Shown: positions 42,487 through 50,400, counted from the first letter of the stretch. The stretch: DNA of 64,000 nt from Myxococcales bacterium (GCA_016709545.1 JADJMO010000026.1:70126-134125); one strand, 5' to 3'. The notes: generated from the letters alone by a model not told the origin. Numbers and translations: made by a program.

Positions 42487-43587
42487 TCAGCTCGTGACGG
42501 GGAGCAGACGCGCGCGCAGCCTCCGCTGCAGCGGGAGCTCGACGTAGCGGTGGCTCAGGGTCGCGAGGCCGACGACCGCCGCCGCGTAGGCGAAGAACAC
42601 CCACGGTCGCTCGGTCGGCACCCGGCGGGCGCCGAGCACGCTGAGCACGACCATCTGCAGCGGCACGTGGACCATGTAGACCGAATACGAGAGGTCTCCG
42701 AGGAAGCGCAGCGGGCGGAGCGAGAGCACGCGCGCGAGCATCGGCACCTCGAGGCACGCGACGACGAGCAGCGGGAACACGACGAGCGCGTGGGGCAGCG
42801 GCGTGATGCCGACGAACTCCTTGTACCCGATGAGCTCGGAGAGCCCGACGATGGTCGCGAACGCCAGCAGGCACGCGTAGCCGAGGTTGGGCCCCACGCG
42901 CGCGGCGCGGGCCGCCTCGACGCCGAGCCACACGAGCGAGCCGAGGAAGAAGCCCACGAGCCCACGGGACACGTTCTGGTTGAAGAACGGGTACGAGAGG
43001 TTCATGCGCGCGATGGCGAGCCCGAGCAGGAGGCCGAGCACGGCGCGCGGCAGGTACTGGCGACCGCCGTGGGCCGCCGCGAACGCGAAGAACAGCGCGT
43101 AGGCGCAGATCTCGACGGAGACCGACCACGAGGGCCCGTTGTAGGACCACCCGTAGTCGAACCACCCCGCCTGCAGGTACGTCGCGTTGAGGAAGAAGTG
43201 ATACAGGTCGGCGTTGCCGTAGATCAGCGGCGGCTGCTTCAGCGCGAGCAGGCGCCACTCGACGATCGCGCAGACGCCGAGCGTGATCGCGTGCAGCGGG
43301 TAGAGCCGCGTCAGGCGCAGGAGGAAGAACTCCTTCGCGCCGACGGTGCCCTCGGCGAGCGGCCGCAGGTACCGCAGCGTGAGCACCATGCCGCTCAGCA
43401 GGAAGAAGAAGTCCACCAGGAACCAGCTGTTCCCGTAGAGCCACGCGCCCCACGCGGTGGCGGCGAACGGGTAGCGCGCGTGGTCGCCGCCGAAGTGCTG
43501 GTAGTGCGAGAACACCGCCACGGCGAGCGCAGCCAGACCCCGCAGCGAGTCGAGCGGGGCGACGCGCGGGGGAGCCGTCGAGGACAT
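42487..43587 (-). CDS. Acyltransferase family 3 membrane protein
   Basis: A 366-residue protein of the acyltransferase-3 (OafA/NodX) family. It starts near the membrane with PLDSLRGLAALAVAVFSHY, whose Arg and His are the conserved catalytic residues, and has about ten TM helices, with DFFFLLSGMVLTLRYLRPL, LLRLTRLYPLHAITL and LGDLSYSVYMVHVPLQM as hallmark segments. It O-acylates sugars or lipids at the inner membrane using acyl-CoA. The ATG (MSSTAPPRV) at 43585-43587 is preferred over a longer start. An interspersed short repeat lies just upstream. Substrate unknown. Confidence 0.9.
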   Translation of the reverse strand: MSSTAPPRVAPLDSLRGLAALAVAVFSHYQHFGGDHARYPFAATAWGAWLYGNSWFLVDFFFLLSGMVLTLRYLRPLAEGTVGAKEFFLLRLTRLYPLHAITLGVCAIVEWRLLALKQPPLIYGNADLYHFFLNATYLQAGWFDYGWSYNGPSWSVSVEICAYALFFAFAAAHGGRQYLPRAVLGLLLGLAIARMNLSYPFFNQNVSRGLVGFFLGSLVWLGVEAARAARVGPNLGYACLLAFATIVGLSELIGYKEFVGITPLPHALVVFPLLVVACLEVPMLARVLSLRPLRFLGDLSYSVYMVHVPLQMVVLSVLGARRVPTERPWVFFAYAAAVVGLATLSHRYVELPLQRRLRARLLPVTS

Positions 43588-43634
43588 CGGGCCCACCGTG
43601 CCAGGGTCCGCGGCGTCCGTCACCAGGGATGCGA

Positions 43635-43652
43635 TGCTGCCAGTTGCTGCCA
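43635..43652. repeat. Short interspersed repeat TGCTGCCAGTTGCTGCCA
   Basis: An 18-nt unit made of two nearly identical 10-mers (TGCTGCCAGT, TGCTGCCA). It matches the repeat at 49875 exactly and those at 39858 (complement) and 48659 closely. It sits between the acyltransferase start and the end of the next gene. Confidence 0.6.
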
Positions 43653-43668
43653 CACGTGGAGATCGAGG

Positions 43669-44109
43669 TCACTCGGCCACGCCACGATCGGCGAGCGTGC
43701 GCCCGAAGGCCTCGACCGCGTGCAGGCAGGCGCGGGCCTTCTCGTTCTCGTACCACTCGTTGTCCCAGAGGGTCACGGTGCAGTCGAGGTCGGCGAGGCG
43801 CGCGCGGATCGAGGGGCGCGCCTCGTCGGGGACACCCTTCGAGCGTCCCGAGGTGAGCGAGCAGAACCGGTTCTTGCGCAGCACGTCGGTGAGCGCGCTG
43901 ACCTCCGCCTCGGTCGCGGTCGCGCGGACGTGCTTCTTGCCGCCCGGGCCGCCGGTGGACGTGTACTCGGCGGCGCCGCCGGCCTTCACCTCGAACGAGG
44001 TGGTGTTGCCCATGTGCGAGACGCCGTACTGCAGCACGACGCCCGGAGGCAGGTTGGAGGGCGGCGCGCCGCAGGCGGCCAGGAAGACGAGGAGGAGCGA
44101 AGCGCGCAC
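43669..44109 (-). CDS. Small lipoprotein of unknown function
   Basis: A 146-residue lipoprotein: MRASLLLVFLAAC with lipobox Cys at 13. The mature domain has beta-like segments VVLQYGVSHMGNTTSFEVKAGG and KHVRATATEAEVSALTDVLRKNRFCSL, with a C-terminal helix. The pattern 'xEVSALTDVLRxNxF' resembles small periplasmic domains of unknown role in many proteobacteria. Two Cys (in RFCSL and DCTV) may pair. It lies between the acyltransferase and SRPBCC genes on the same strand. Confidence 0.75.
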   Translation of the reverse strand: MRASLLLVFLAACGAPPSNLPPGVVLQYGVSHMGNTTSFEVKAGGAAEYTSTGGPGGKKHVRATATEAEVSALTDVLRKNRFCSLTSGRSKGVPDEARPSIRARLADLDCTVTLWDNEWYENEKARACLHAVEAFGRTLADRGVAE

Positions 44110-44127
44110 CTCGGCACGTTACCGCCG

Positions 44128-44547
44128 TCAGCGCGGCTTGGCGAAGCGCTCGGCGATCGCGCCCACGATGTACTGCCAGCCGCCCTCGTGCGAGCGGCCC
44201 AGTTCGTCGTCCGGCACGCCGGTGTGGCGCAGCGTGAGCAACGTGTCGTGGCCCCTGGCCTCGAGCGTCACGGTGACGACCGACTCAATGCCCTTGGTGG
44301 CCTCGGACATCCACGTGTGCTCGATGACCTTGCCGCGCTCGAGCCGCACGAAGCGCCCGTAGTGCGCCCACTCGCGGCCCTCGTGGGTGACCGAGTGGTA
44401 GAACAGGCCGTCGACGACCGCGTTCAGGATCACCTTGCCGGGGCCGAACCACGGGCCGCCGGGGCTCTTCGGATCGATCCACACGTCGAACACCTCGCCG
44501 GGCGAGGCGGGGATGGTGCGCGAGACCTCGAGTTCGATGCAGTTCAT
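44128..44547 (-). CDS. SRPBCC (AHSA1-like) domain protein
   Basis: A 139-residue START/Bet v1-like protein: ELEVSRTIPASPGEVFDVWIDP, WFGPGKVILNAVVDGLFYH, REWAHYGRFVRLERGKVIEHTW and TLLTLRHTGVPDDE, then GWQYIVGAI. This AHSA1 subgroup typically pairs with an ArsR regulator, as here. The fold holds hydrophobic ligands. Its ATG overlaps the ArsR stop (ATGA), so they are co-translated. It is probably the effector of the pair, function unknown. Confidence 0.9.
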   Translation of the reverse strand: MNCIELEVSRTIPASPGEVFDVWIDPKSPGGPWFGPGKVILNAVVDGLFYHSVTHEGREWAHYGRFVRLERGKVIEHTWMSEATKGIESVVTVTLEARGHDTLLTLRHTGVPDDELGRSHEGGWQYIVGAIAERFAKPR

Positions 44548-44867
44548 GAGCGCTTCCTCTTGTCCTTGAAGAACGCCTCGAGCCGGTCGAGGCGCTTGGT
44601 CCAGTACTGCTCGTAGCGGGACGCCCAGGTCATGACGTCGCGCAGCGGGGCGGCGTGCAGCGTGAGCACGTGCTCGCGGCCCTGGCGCGACCGCCGCACG
44701 AGCCCCGCGCTCTCGAGCACGCGGATGTGCTTGGAGACCGCGGCCAGCGTCATGGGCAGCGGCGCCGCGAGATCGGTCACGCGGGCCGGACCCTCCGTGA
44801 GCCGGTCGACGATCGCGCGCCGCGTCGGGTCGGCCACGGCGGCGAGCACGGCGTCGAGGTCGGTCAT
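44544..44867 (-). CDS. ArsR-family transcriptional regulator
   Basis: A 107-residue winged-helix regulator: MTDLDAVLAAVADPTRRAIVDRL, VTDLAAPLPMTLAAVSKHIRVLESAGLVRR, RQGREHVLTL. It lacks the Cys metal sites of classical ArsR/SmtB and belongs to the SRPBCC-linked group. A palindrome of ATGGTT/AACCAT half-sites overlaps its start codon, so it very likely represses its own operon. The stop overlaps the SRPBCC start. A divergent gene starts at 44931 on the other side of the same operator. Confidence 0.93.
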   Translation of the reverse strand: MTDLDAVLAAVADPTRRAIVDRLTEGPARVTDLAAPLPMTLAAVSKHIRVLESAGLVRRSRQGREHVLTLHAAPLRDVMTWASRYEQYWTKRLDRLEAFFKDKRKRS

Positions 44868-44898
44868 GGTTTACCAAACCATATAATACCAAATGGTT
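44866..44898. promoter_or_regulatory. AT-rich divergent promoter/operator of the arsR-SRPBCC operon
   Basis: A perfect 7-bp inverted repeat ATGGTTT-ACC-AAACCAT (44866-44882) is followed by TATAAT (44882-44887, plus strand) and a further half-site AAATGGTT (44891-44898). The unit lies across the arsR start codon. The minus strand has a TTGTAT-N17-TATGGT promoter-like pair. This AT-rich island in a GC-rich genome is a strong candidate for ArsR binding and two divergent promoters. Confidence 0.75.
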
Positions 44899-44930
44899 GA
44901 ATACAAGGGCCTGCGTATGCTGGGCCCTCG

Positions 44931-45413
44931 ATGCCCTCCCTCTCCAGTCACGCGAACGTGTTCGAGACGTGCCTGCAGATCCTCGCGCGCCGCGGGTACG
45001 AGCTGTCGTTCCAGTGGCCAGAGGAGGACGAGGAGAGCCACGGCGCGTTCACCGCGGCGCGCGACGGGTTCTCGTTCCTCGCGGACAACCCGATCGAGCT
45101 GCTCGGCCTGGTCGCGGTCCACGACGAGGTGCGCCCCACGACGCAGGAGCCCTACTGGTGGTCGGCGAAGACCGACGCCTCGTGCGTGTGGGACCGGCTC
45201 CGCGACGAGGCCACCGCGCGCGAAGAGGCGCGCCACGCCGAGCTCGAGGCCCTGCGCGCGAGCGACGGGTCCGCCTGGGAGCGCGCGGTCCGCGCGGCGT
45301 TCGAGGAGGGCGGCGACCTCCGCAACGCGGCCACCTTGCTCCGGGGTGACGAGGGTCGAGCTGCGGCGGCTGCTGGAGGACCCCGCCTCGCCGACCTGCG
45401 ACGTCAGTCCTGA
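44931..45413 (+). CDS. Unknown protein with likely Fis-like C-terminal helix, frame-shifted near end
   Basis: In the open frame this is a 160-residue protein: MPSLSSHANVFETCLQILARRGYELSFQWPEE... a small alpha/beta domain of unknown role, then a helical stretch. At about 45341 the frame appears to slip: dropping one C in TTGCTCCGGGG changes the end to RNAATLLGVTRVELRRLLEDP, a well-formed Fis-type helix-turn-helix. The real protein probably has this DNA-binding end and runs toward the 28-nt G tract, where its stop cannot be placed. Divergent from arsR. Function unknown. Confidence 0.6.
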   Translation: MPSLSSHANVFETCLQILARRGYELSFQWPEEDEESHGAFTAARDGFSFLADNPIELLGLVAVHDEVRPTTQEPYWWSAKTDASCVWDRLRDEATAREEARHAELEALRASDGSAWERAVRAAFEEGGDLRNAATLLRGDEGRAAAAAGGPRLADLRRQS

Positions 45414-46106
45414 CCCTGATCACCAGTCGCGGGGGGGGGGGGGGGGGGGGGGGGGGGGCGGGGCCGTCTCCCCACGGCAGCCCGCGACGCGCCGCGGCCC
45501 CCCCAGCCCCCCCGGCCCGGGATGGCTTCTTCGAGGTCCACGTCGTAGCCGTAGGTCTTCAGCACGAAGTCGATGTCGTCGGCGATGGCTTCGCGCGCGA
45601 CCGTCTCGATCTCGCTGCCCGCCTCGTAGAAGGCCTCCTGCAGATCGTTGAAGGCCTCGGTCGTCGCGTGGGTGAGCGCGTAGACCGCCTCACCGACCGG
45701 GCGCTCGCGCTCGATCTTCGCGGCGAGCTCGAGCAGCAGCGCCTGACCGTCCTGGACCGGCTTCTCTGGGTAGTAGCTGCTGTCGACCATCGGCTCGAGG
45801 AGCGTTCGCGCGAGGATGGCCGGGTGGGTCGGCAGGCTCGCGGCGGCCTTCTTGGGCCCCTTGGCGGTCTTCTTCGTGGCCGCCTTCTGGGGCGACTTGG
45901 CGGCCTTCTTCGTGGCCACCTTCTTGGGCGCCCTGGTCGGCTTCTTGGTGGCGGCCCTCTTGGTGGGGGCCTTCTTGGTCGCGCTTCTTCGCGGCCTTCT
46001 TTGGTCTGGGCGCTCGCGGCCTTCTTCTGGCCTTGCTCGTGGCCTTCTTCGCCGCCTTCTTCGCCGCCTTCTTGGTTGTCTTCTTGGTCGCCTTCTTTGC
46101 CGCCAT
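45404..46106 (-). CDS. Histone-H1-like (AAKK) protein with DUF5713 C-terminal domain, frame-shifted
   Basis: Reading on the minus strand from the ATG at 46104-46106, the first part is MAAKKATKKTTKKAAKKAAKK, an H1/AlgP-like lysine-alanine tail that binds nucleic acid. The frame then breaks at least once between about 46010 and 45970 and resumes as ATKKAPTKRAATKKPTRAP and KSPQKAATKKTAKGPKK. The C-terminal domain (about 45450-45830) is DUF5713-like: YYPEKPVQDGQALLLELAAKIE, HATTEAFNDLQEAFYEAGSE, IETVAREAIADDIDFVLKTYGYD. The end runs into the G/C homopolymer, so the last residues (Pro-rich) are unreliable. Such fusions of a basic tail to a small domain are common in myxobacteria; a nucleoid role is inferred. 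Confidence 0.7.
45431..45458. repeat. 28-nt G homopolymer
   Basis: An uninterrupted run of 28 G (45431-45458), then C and four more G, at the tail-to-tail junction of two damaged genes. A run this long is exceptional for a bacterial chromosome and may be an assembly artefact, a gap-like join, or a hypermutable tract. Confidence 0.95.
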
Positions 46107-46115
46107 GCACCGAGG

Positions 46116-46922
46116 TTATCGCGACGGCGGCGCGAAGGGGACCTCCCGACGGGTGGGGCGATGCCACCCGGTCCGGACGAGCCACGTGCGCGGCGCGGAC
46201 ACGGGCGGGTCGACGCCCGGCAGCGCGTAGCGCACCGACGCGGCGGGCAACCCGAGCTGCACCCAGTCCGCGAACGCGGGCGCGCTCGACCACGGATCGG
46301 CGAGGGGTGCGCCCGGCACGTGGCGGGCGTGGTTGGCGAGCACGTAGCGGATGACGTTGCGCACCTCGGTGGGCGAGCGGAGGGCCCGCGCGTGGTAGCG
46401 CTGGGCGAGCACGCGACCGCGACGCCCCATGACGCGGTTCAGGCGGCGCGCGATGCGGATGGAGAGCGAGCGCATGGCCCGGGTGAGGGCGGCCCGGTCC
46501 TCGGCCTCGACGACGAGGTGCACGTGGTTCCCTTGCACCGAGAAGTGGGTGACCCGGGCGCTCGAGGGCGACAGCAGCGCCCGCAGCGCGCGATCGATGG
46601 GCCGCAGACACCGCTGGGCACGCAGGTTCCACACGTGCTCGGCGAAGCGCAACGTGACGTGCAGCGGGCACTCGGCGGCGAACGACGGCCGGCGCCGGTG
46701 CGACACGGAGCCCGGCTTGCTCGGCCGCCCCGCCCCCTTGCGAGCCCCTCCCCGCGGTCGCGCCGCCGCGACGTGTGCGCTCGCCCGCGCGCCGCCCGCG
46801 CCGCCAGCGAGTGGGCCGCCAGCGAGTGGGCCGCCAGCGAGTGGGCCGCCAGCGAGTGGGCCGCCAGCGAGTGGGCCGCCAGCGTGGCGGACCTCGCGGG
46901 TGGGCTTGCGAGAGCTGGCCAT
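46116..46922 (-). CDS. REP-associated tyrosine transposase (RAYT, Y1 family), copy 1
   Basis: A 268-residue Y1-type HUH transposase. The HUH pair is H133-V-H135 in HFSVQGNHVHLVVEAED, and the catalytic Tyr is probably Y193 in VIRYVLANHARH. The N-terminal part has a Gly-rich region with five GGPLA repeats (from a 15-bp tandem repeat), then GGARKGAGRPSKPGSVSHRRRP, an Arg-rich 'SHRRRP' block, also seen in copy 2. RAYTs are usually single-copy chromosomal genes that mobilise or bind REP palindromes. The ATG at 46920-46922 is followed by MASSRKPTR; the sequence upstream (GCCATATTCAA) is also similar to copy 2. It likely acts on the REP-like elements in this window. Confidence 0.85.
   Translation of the reverse strand: MASSRKPTREVRHAGGPLAGGPLAGGPLAGGPLAGGPLAGGAGGARASAHVAAARPRGGARKGAGRPSKPGSVSHRRRPSFAAECPLHVTLRFAEHVWNLRAQRCLRPIDRALRALLSPSSARVTHFSVQGNHVHLVVEAEDRAALTRAMRSLSIRIARRLNRVMGRRGRVLAQRYHARALRSPTEVRNVIRYVLANHARHVPGAPLADPWSSAPAFADWVQLGLPAASVRYALPGVDPPVSAPRTWLVRTGWHRPTRREVPFAPPSR
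46803..46877 (-). repeat. Five 15-bp tandem repeats in RAYT copy 1
   Basis: GCCAGCGAGTGGGCC repeated five times without change (46803-46877) encodes the GGPLA repeats near the N-terminus of the RAYT gene. The unit length of 15 keeps the frame, so copy-number change would lengthen or shorten the tail without breaking the protein. Confidence 0.95.
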
Positions 46923-46992
46923 GCATTGAATATGGCACATGTTGCTGGGTGCGCAAGGGGGACAGGACCCCGACGTGGGGTAGGATGGCGCG

Positions 46993-48674
46993 ATGGGTGC
47001 CACGGTGATCGTCGGGGGGCGGGTGCGCACGCTGGCCGGTGCGGACGCGGAGGCGCTCGCGTTCGCCGACGGGCGGATCGTCGCGGTCGGGGAGCGGGCC
47101 GAGGTGTCGCGGGTGGCCGGGGAGGGCGCCGCGGTGATCGACGGGGCCGGGCTGACCGTGGTGCCCGGGTTCGTCGACGCGCACCATCACGTCTCGATCG
47201 CGGCCCTCTACGGCGGGGCGGTCCAGCTCGGGGCGGTGACCGACATCCCCGCGCTGCAGGCGGCGCTCGCGGCGGCGTCGCGGGCGCTGCCGGAGGGGCG
47301 CTGGCTCGTGGCCATGAACTGGGACGAGGGCCGGCTCGCGGAGCGTCGCCCGCCCACCCGCGCCGAGCTCGACGACGCGGTGCCCGATCGTCCGCTGTTC
47401 GCGCTGCACCAGACGTGTCACCGCGCGCTCGCGAACAGTCGCGCGCTCGCGCTCGCGGGGATCGACGCGAGCACGCCCGAGCCGTCGGGCGGACTCATCC
47501 AGCGCGGGCGCGGGGGCGAGCCGACCGGCCTGCTGGTCGAGCGCGGCATGAGCCGGGTCGAGGCGCGGGCGCGGCCCGACCTCGCCACCTACGACGCGGC
47601 CGGGATCTTGGCGCGCATGAAGGAGCACTACGTCGCGCTCGTGCGGGTCGGGCTCACGCGCGTCGTCGACACCGCGGTGCCGGCCGAGCTCTTCACGCTC
47701 TACCGCGAGCTCGCGCGGCGGGGGACGTGCTCGTGCCGACCCACGTGTGTCCGGTCTCGACCACGGGGTACCTCGAGGAGCCGTGGGACGCGCTCGACGG
47801 CCCCACCACGGGTCACACCGAGGGCCCGCTGACCGTCGGGCCGGTGAAGCTCGTGTTCGACGGCGCGCCCGGGTGCTCCATGTGCCTCACGTGGTGGCAG
47901 TCGATCGGCGCGAGCGTGCGGACGATGGCGCTCGCGATGCGCCTCGGGTCGTGGGACCCGGTGCGCACGATGATGTCCGCCGAGCCGCGTTTCGGCCGCG
48001 AAGTGCGGTCGGGGATCGCGATCTACCGGCGCGAGGAGGCCGAGCGCGTGGTGCGCGGGGTGGTGGAGCGCGGGTTCTCGGTGGCCACCCACGCCATCGG
48101 CAACGAGGCGATCGACGTCGCGCTCTCGGCCTACGCCGCCGCCGGCGCGGGCCTGCACGGCGCGGGGGTGCCGCGCATCGAGCACGCGTCGTTCCTCGAT
48201 CCCGAGCTCGTGCGGCGCATGGCGGGCGCCGGCGTCGCCGCGGTGGTGCAGCCGTCGATGATCGCGATGCCCATGCTGTCGACCGCCTCGCCCATCTCGG
48301 GGCTGCCGTTCTTTCCGCTGCGGTGGCTGGTCGACGCGAAGGTGCCCGTCGTCGGCAGCTCGGACTACCCCGTCGACGTGTTCGATCCGCTGGCCGGCAT
48401 GCGCACCGCGATGCTCCGACGCAACGGGCTCGGCACCGTGGTCGAGCCGGGCCAGGCGCTCACCCTCGACGAGGCGCTCGCCATGTACACGCGCGCGGCG
48501 GTCGAGGTGATCGGCTGCGCCGCGGAGGCCGGCACCCTGGAGGTCGGCAAGCGCGCCGACCTCGCGCTGATCGAGGGCTTCGAGGGTGAGCTCGCCGCGG
48601 CCCGCGTGGTCGCCACCTTCGTCGACGGCGTCCAGGCGTTCGCGGCCGCCGGCGACATTGCTGCCAGTTCCTGA
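46993..48674 (+). CDS. Amidohydrolase family protein (YtcJ-like), frame-shifted
   Basis: The gene encodes an amidohydrolase of about 560 residues. The first frame gives ATVIVGGRVRTLAGADAEAL, the metal motif GFVDAHHHVS and LFALHQTCHRAL; the second frame gives GPVKLVFDGAPG, VATHAIGNEAIDVAL, GVPRIEHASFLDPEL, VPVVGSSDYPVDVFDPLAGM and GTLEVGKRADLALI. They join at about 47727-47731: adding one G to GGGGG yields ELARRGDVLVPTHVCP, a natural continuation. The YtcJ-type enzymes hydrolyse amide or related bonds with one or two metal ions; substrate unknown. The stop lies inside a copy of the short interspersed repeat (48659). Confidence 0.85.
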
Positions 48675-48676
48675 CA
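48659..48676. repeat. Short interspersed repeat, variant copy
   Basis: TGCTGCCAGTTCCTGACA (48659-48676) differs by two bases from the unit at 43635 and contains the amidohydrolase stop codon. Confidence 0.5.
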
Positions 48677-48730
48677 GCGCGCCTCGGACCCTGCGCGATT
48701 GCCGCCGGTCGGGGTCTCGACGAGACTGGC

Positions 48731-49869
48731 GTGGTGGATTTCACCTCCCTCGGTCTCGCGCTCGACGACGACGCCCGACGGCTCCTGCTCGCCGCGCTCG
48801 CCGCCGCCAACGGCACCCGCAAGGTCCGGCTGCTCGAGCCGGCCCACCTCGTCGCCGCGGCGGCCGAGGCCCTCGAGAGCCCCGCGGGCTACGCGGTCCG
48901 GCACGGCGGCGAGGCGAACGACGGGACCCAGCGCACCACGCTGTGCCTGGCCTATCGCGACGCCGAGGGGGTGACGATCGGCGTCGGCCTCTCGGGCGCG
49001 GCCGGCGCCGGACCCGGTCGTACGTGGAAGGCGCTGCAGCCGTGGAGCAAGACCGCGCCCGAGAAGAACCGCGCCGCGCTCGAGCGGTGGGTGCGCGCCA
49101 GGGCCAGGACCGGGTGCGCCTCTCGATCGTCGGACCTCCCCGGGTCGCCGCTGCGCCCGGCCGCTCGCTCGAGGCGCTCCTCGCCGCGGTGATCGCGGAG
49201 CCCAATCGCGACGAGCCGCGCGCCGTGCTCGCCGACGCCTGGATCGAGGCGGGCGATCCGCGGGGCGAGTATGTCGCGCTCCGCCTCGCGACCGCCCGCC
49301 GCCCCGATCCCGAAGCGACCCGCCGCGCCGACGCGCTCGAGGCCGAGCACGGCGCGCAGTGGACCGAGGAGCTGCGGCAGTTCACGCTCAAGCAGCGGTT
49401 CTCGCGCGGCTTCGTCGAGGAGGTGGCGATGCGCGCGACGACGTTCGCGAGCGAGGCGCCGCGGCTGTTCCGCCTCGCGCCCATCACGTCGGTGGTCCTG
49501 CGTGGCGCCGACGTCCCGGCGCTCCGCAAGGTCGCCGCGCAGCCGCTCCTCGCGCGGGTCCGCCGGCTCGTGATCGACCGCAGCGTGAAGGACGTCGGCG
49601 CGCGGATCCTCGCCGGAGCGCCGATCGCTGGCCTCCGGGAGCTCGAGTGTGGTGGCTGCGGCTTCTCGACCGCGGGGATCGCCGGGATCCTCGCCGCCGC
49701 GCCGGCGCTCGAGTGGCTGCACCTACGCGCGATGGGCGCCTCGCTCGCCGAGCTGGTCGAGCGCCACCCGACCCTCCGCGTCTCGGTGGTAGCGGCGCCG
49801 CGCGAGCCGAAGGCGGTCGCGCTCCTCGCGAGCGGTCGCGTGGTGCGAAGGCGTCCCACCCGACACTGA
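48731..49869 (+). CDS. TIGR02996-domain protein with N-terminal unknown domain, frame-shifted
   Basis: About 379 residues. The N-terminal frame starts GTG 48731 (MVDFTSLGLALDDD) and encodes a small unknown domain with RTTLCLAYRDAEGVTIGVGLSG. One frame over, the C-terminal part has the TIGR02996 motif LLAAVIAEPNRDEPRAVLADAWIEAGDPRGEYVALRLA and then leucine-rich-repeat-like strands (ITSVVLRGADVPALRKVA, RRLVIDRSVKDVGARIL, GLRELECGGCGFSTAGIAGIL, LEWLHLRAMGASL). The frames join at about 49098: adding a C to GCGCGCCAGGG gives VRAQGQDRVRLSIVG. The TIGR02996 domain is a paralogous family of myxobacteria and planctomycetes of unknown role; the LRR-like tail suggests protein binding. Confidence 0.78.
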
Positions 49870-49874
49870 GAAGT

Positions 49875-49892
49875 TGCTGCCAGTTGCTGCCA
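49875..49892. repeat. Short interspersed repeat TGCTGCCAGTTGCTGCCA
   Basis: Identical to the 43635 unit, preceded by AGT so that AGTTGCTGCC occurs twice in tandem (49873-49892). It lies in the convergent gap between the TIGR02996 gene and the next minus-strand gene. Confidence 0.6.
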
Positions 49893-49899
49893 GCGCGGC

Positions 49900-50127
49900 T
49901 CAGCGCTCGACTTCGCCCTCGCCGGTCGAGGACGCCACCGCCGCCTGTGCCCGCTCGCGCCACCGCTTGTAGAGCCCGACCCCGAGCAGGGCCGGCGTGG
50001 CCACCACGCAGATGGGGCACGCCGCCGCGCCGACGATCGCGCCGACGACGCCGATCGCGCCCACCCCGGCGCCCATGAGGAGGAACTCGGTGCTCTCACG
50101 GCCCTTCGGCTTCTCGTCTTCGCTCAT
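49900..50127 (-). CDS. Small membrane protein of unknown function
   Basis: A 75-residue protein, MSEDEKPKGRESTEFLLMG, with one or two closely spaced hydrophobic segments (FLLMGAGVGAIGVVGAIVGAA and CPICVVATPALLGVGLY, about 15-55), including CPIC, and a charged tail. The CPxC pair could bind metal or form a disulfide. The ATG follows a purine-rich stretch. It is downstream of the 75-residue gene at 50160 on the same strand and may be co-expressed. Confidence 0.65.
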   Translation of the reverse strand: MSEDEKPKGRESTEFLLMGAGVGAIGVVGAIVGAAACPICVVATPALLGVGLYKRWRERAQAAVASSTGEGEVER

Positions 50128-50159
50128 GGGGGTTCGAGCACGCGAGCTCGGTGGAGGGT

Positions 50160-50387
50160 TCACCCGCGGCGATGGCCGTCGGTGGGGAAGGCCGCGTCGA
50201 GCGCCTCGTCGAGCCGCTCCGTGGCGGGACCGGGGACGAGCTGCGCCACCATCGCGCGCAGCTCGGACGCCCCGCAGCCCGCGCCGGCGAGCGCGCGCAG
50301 ATCCGCCTCGGTGGGCTCGTAGCCGTCGTGGTCGACGCGCCGGACGAGACCCTGGAGCAGCGCCTGGGGCGTGATGCAGTGGCACAT
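50160..50387 (-). CDS. Small protein of unknown function
   Basis: A 75-residue mostly helical protein: MCHCITPQALLQGLVRRVDHDGYEPTEADLRALAGAGC then ELRAMVAQLVPGPATERL. Cys3, His4-Cys5 type spacing (CHC) at the start could hold a metal. It lies 13 nt downstream of the thioredoxin gene on the same strand, so it probably belongs to the thioredoxin transcript. No family recognised. Confidence 0.55.
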   Translation of the reverse strand: MCHCITPQALLQGLVRRVDHDGYEPTEADLRALAGAGCGASELRAMVAQLVPGPATERLDEALDAAFPTDGHRRG

Positions 50388-50400
50388 CGGATCGGAGCCC

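Noticed and set aside
44893..45651. Possible CRISPR or satellite-type repeat near the poly-G.
   Set aside because: Only a homopolymer and lysine-codon repeats are seen; there are no spaced, palindromic direct repeats or cas genes.
46116..46922. A complete insertion sequence around RAYT copy 1.
   Set aside because: No flanking terminal repeats or target duplication were found; RAYTs typically lack them and sit as single genes.
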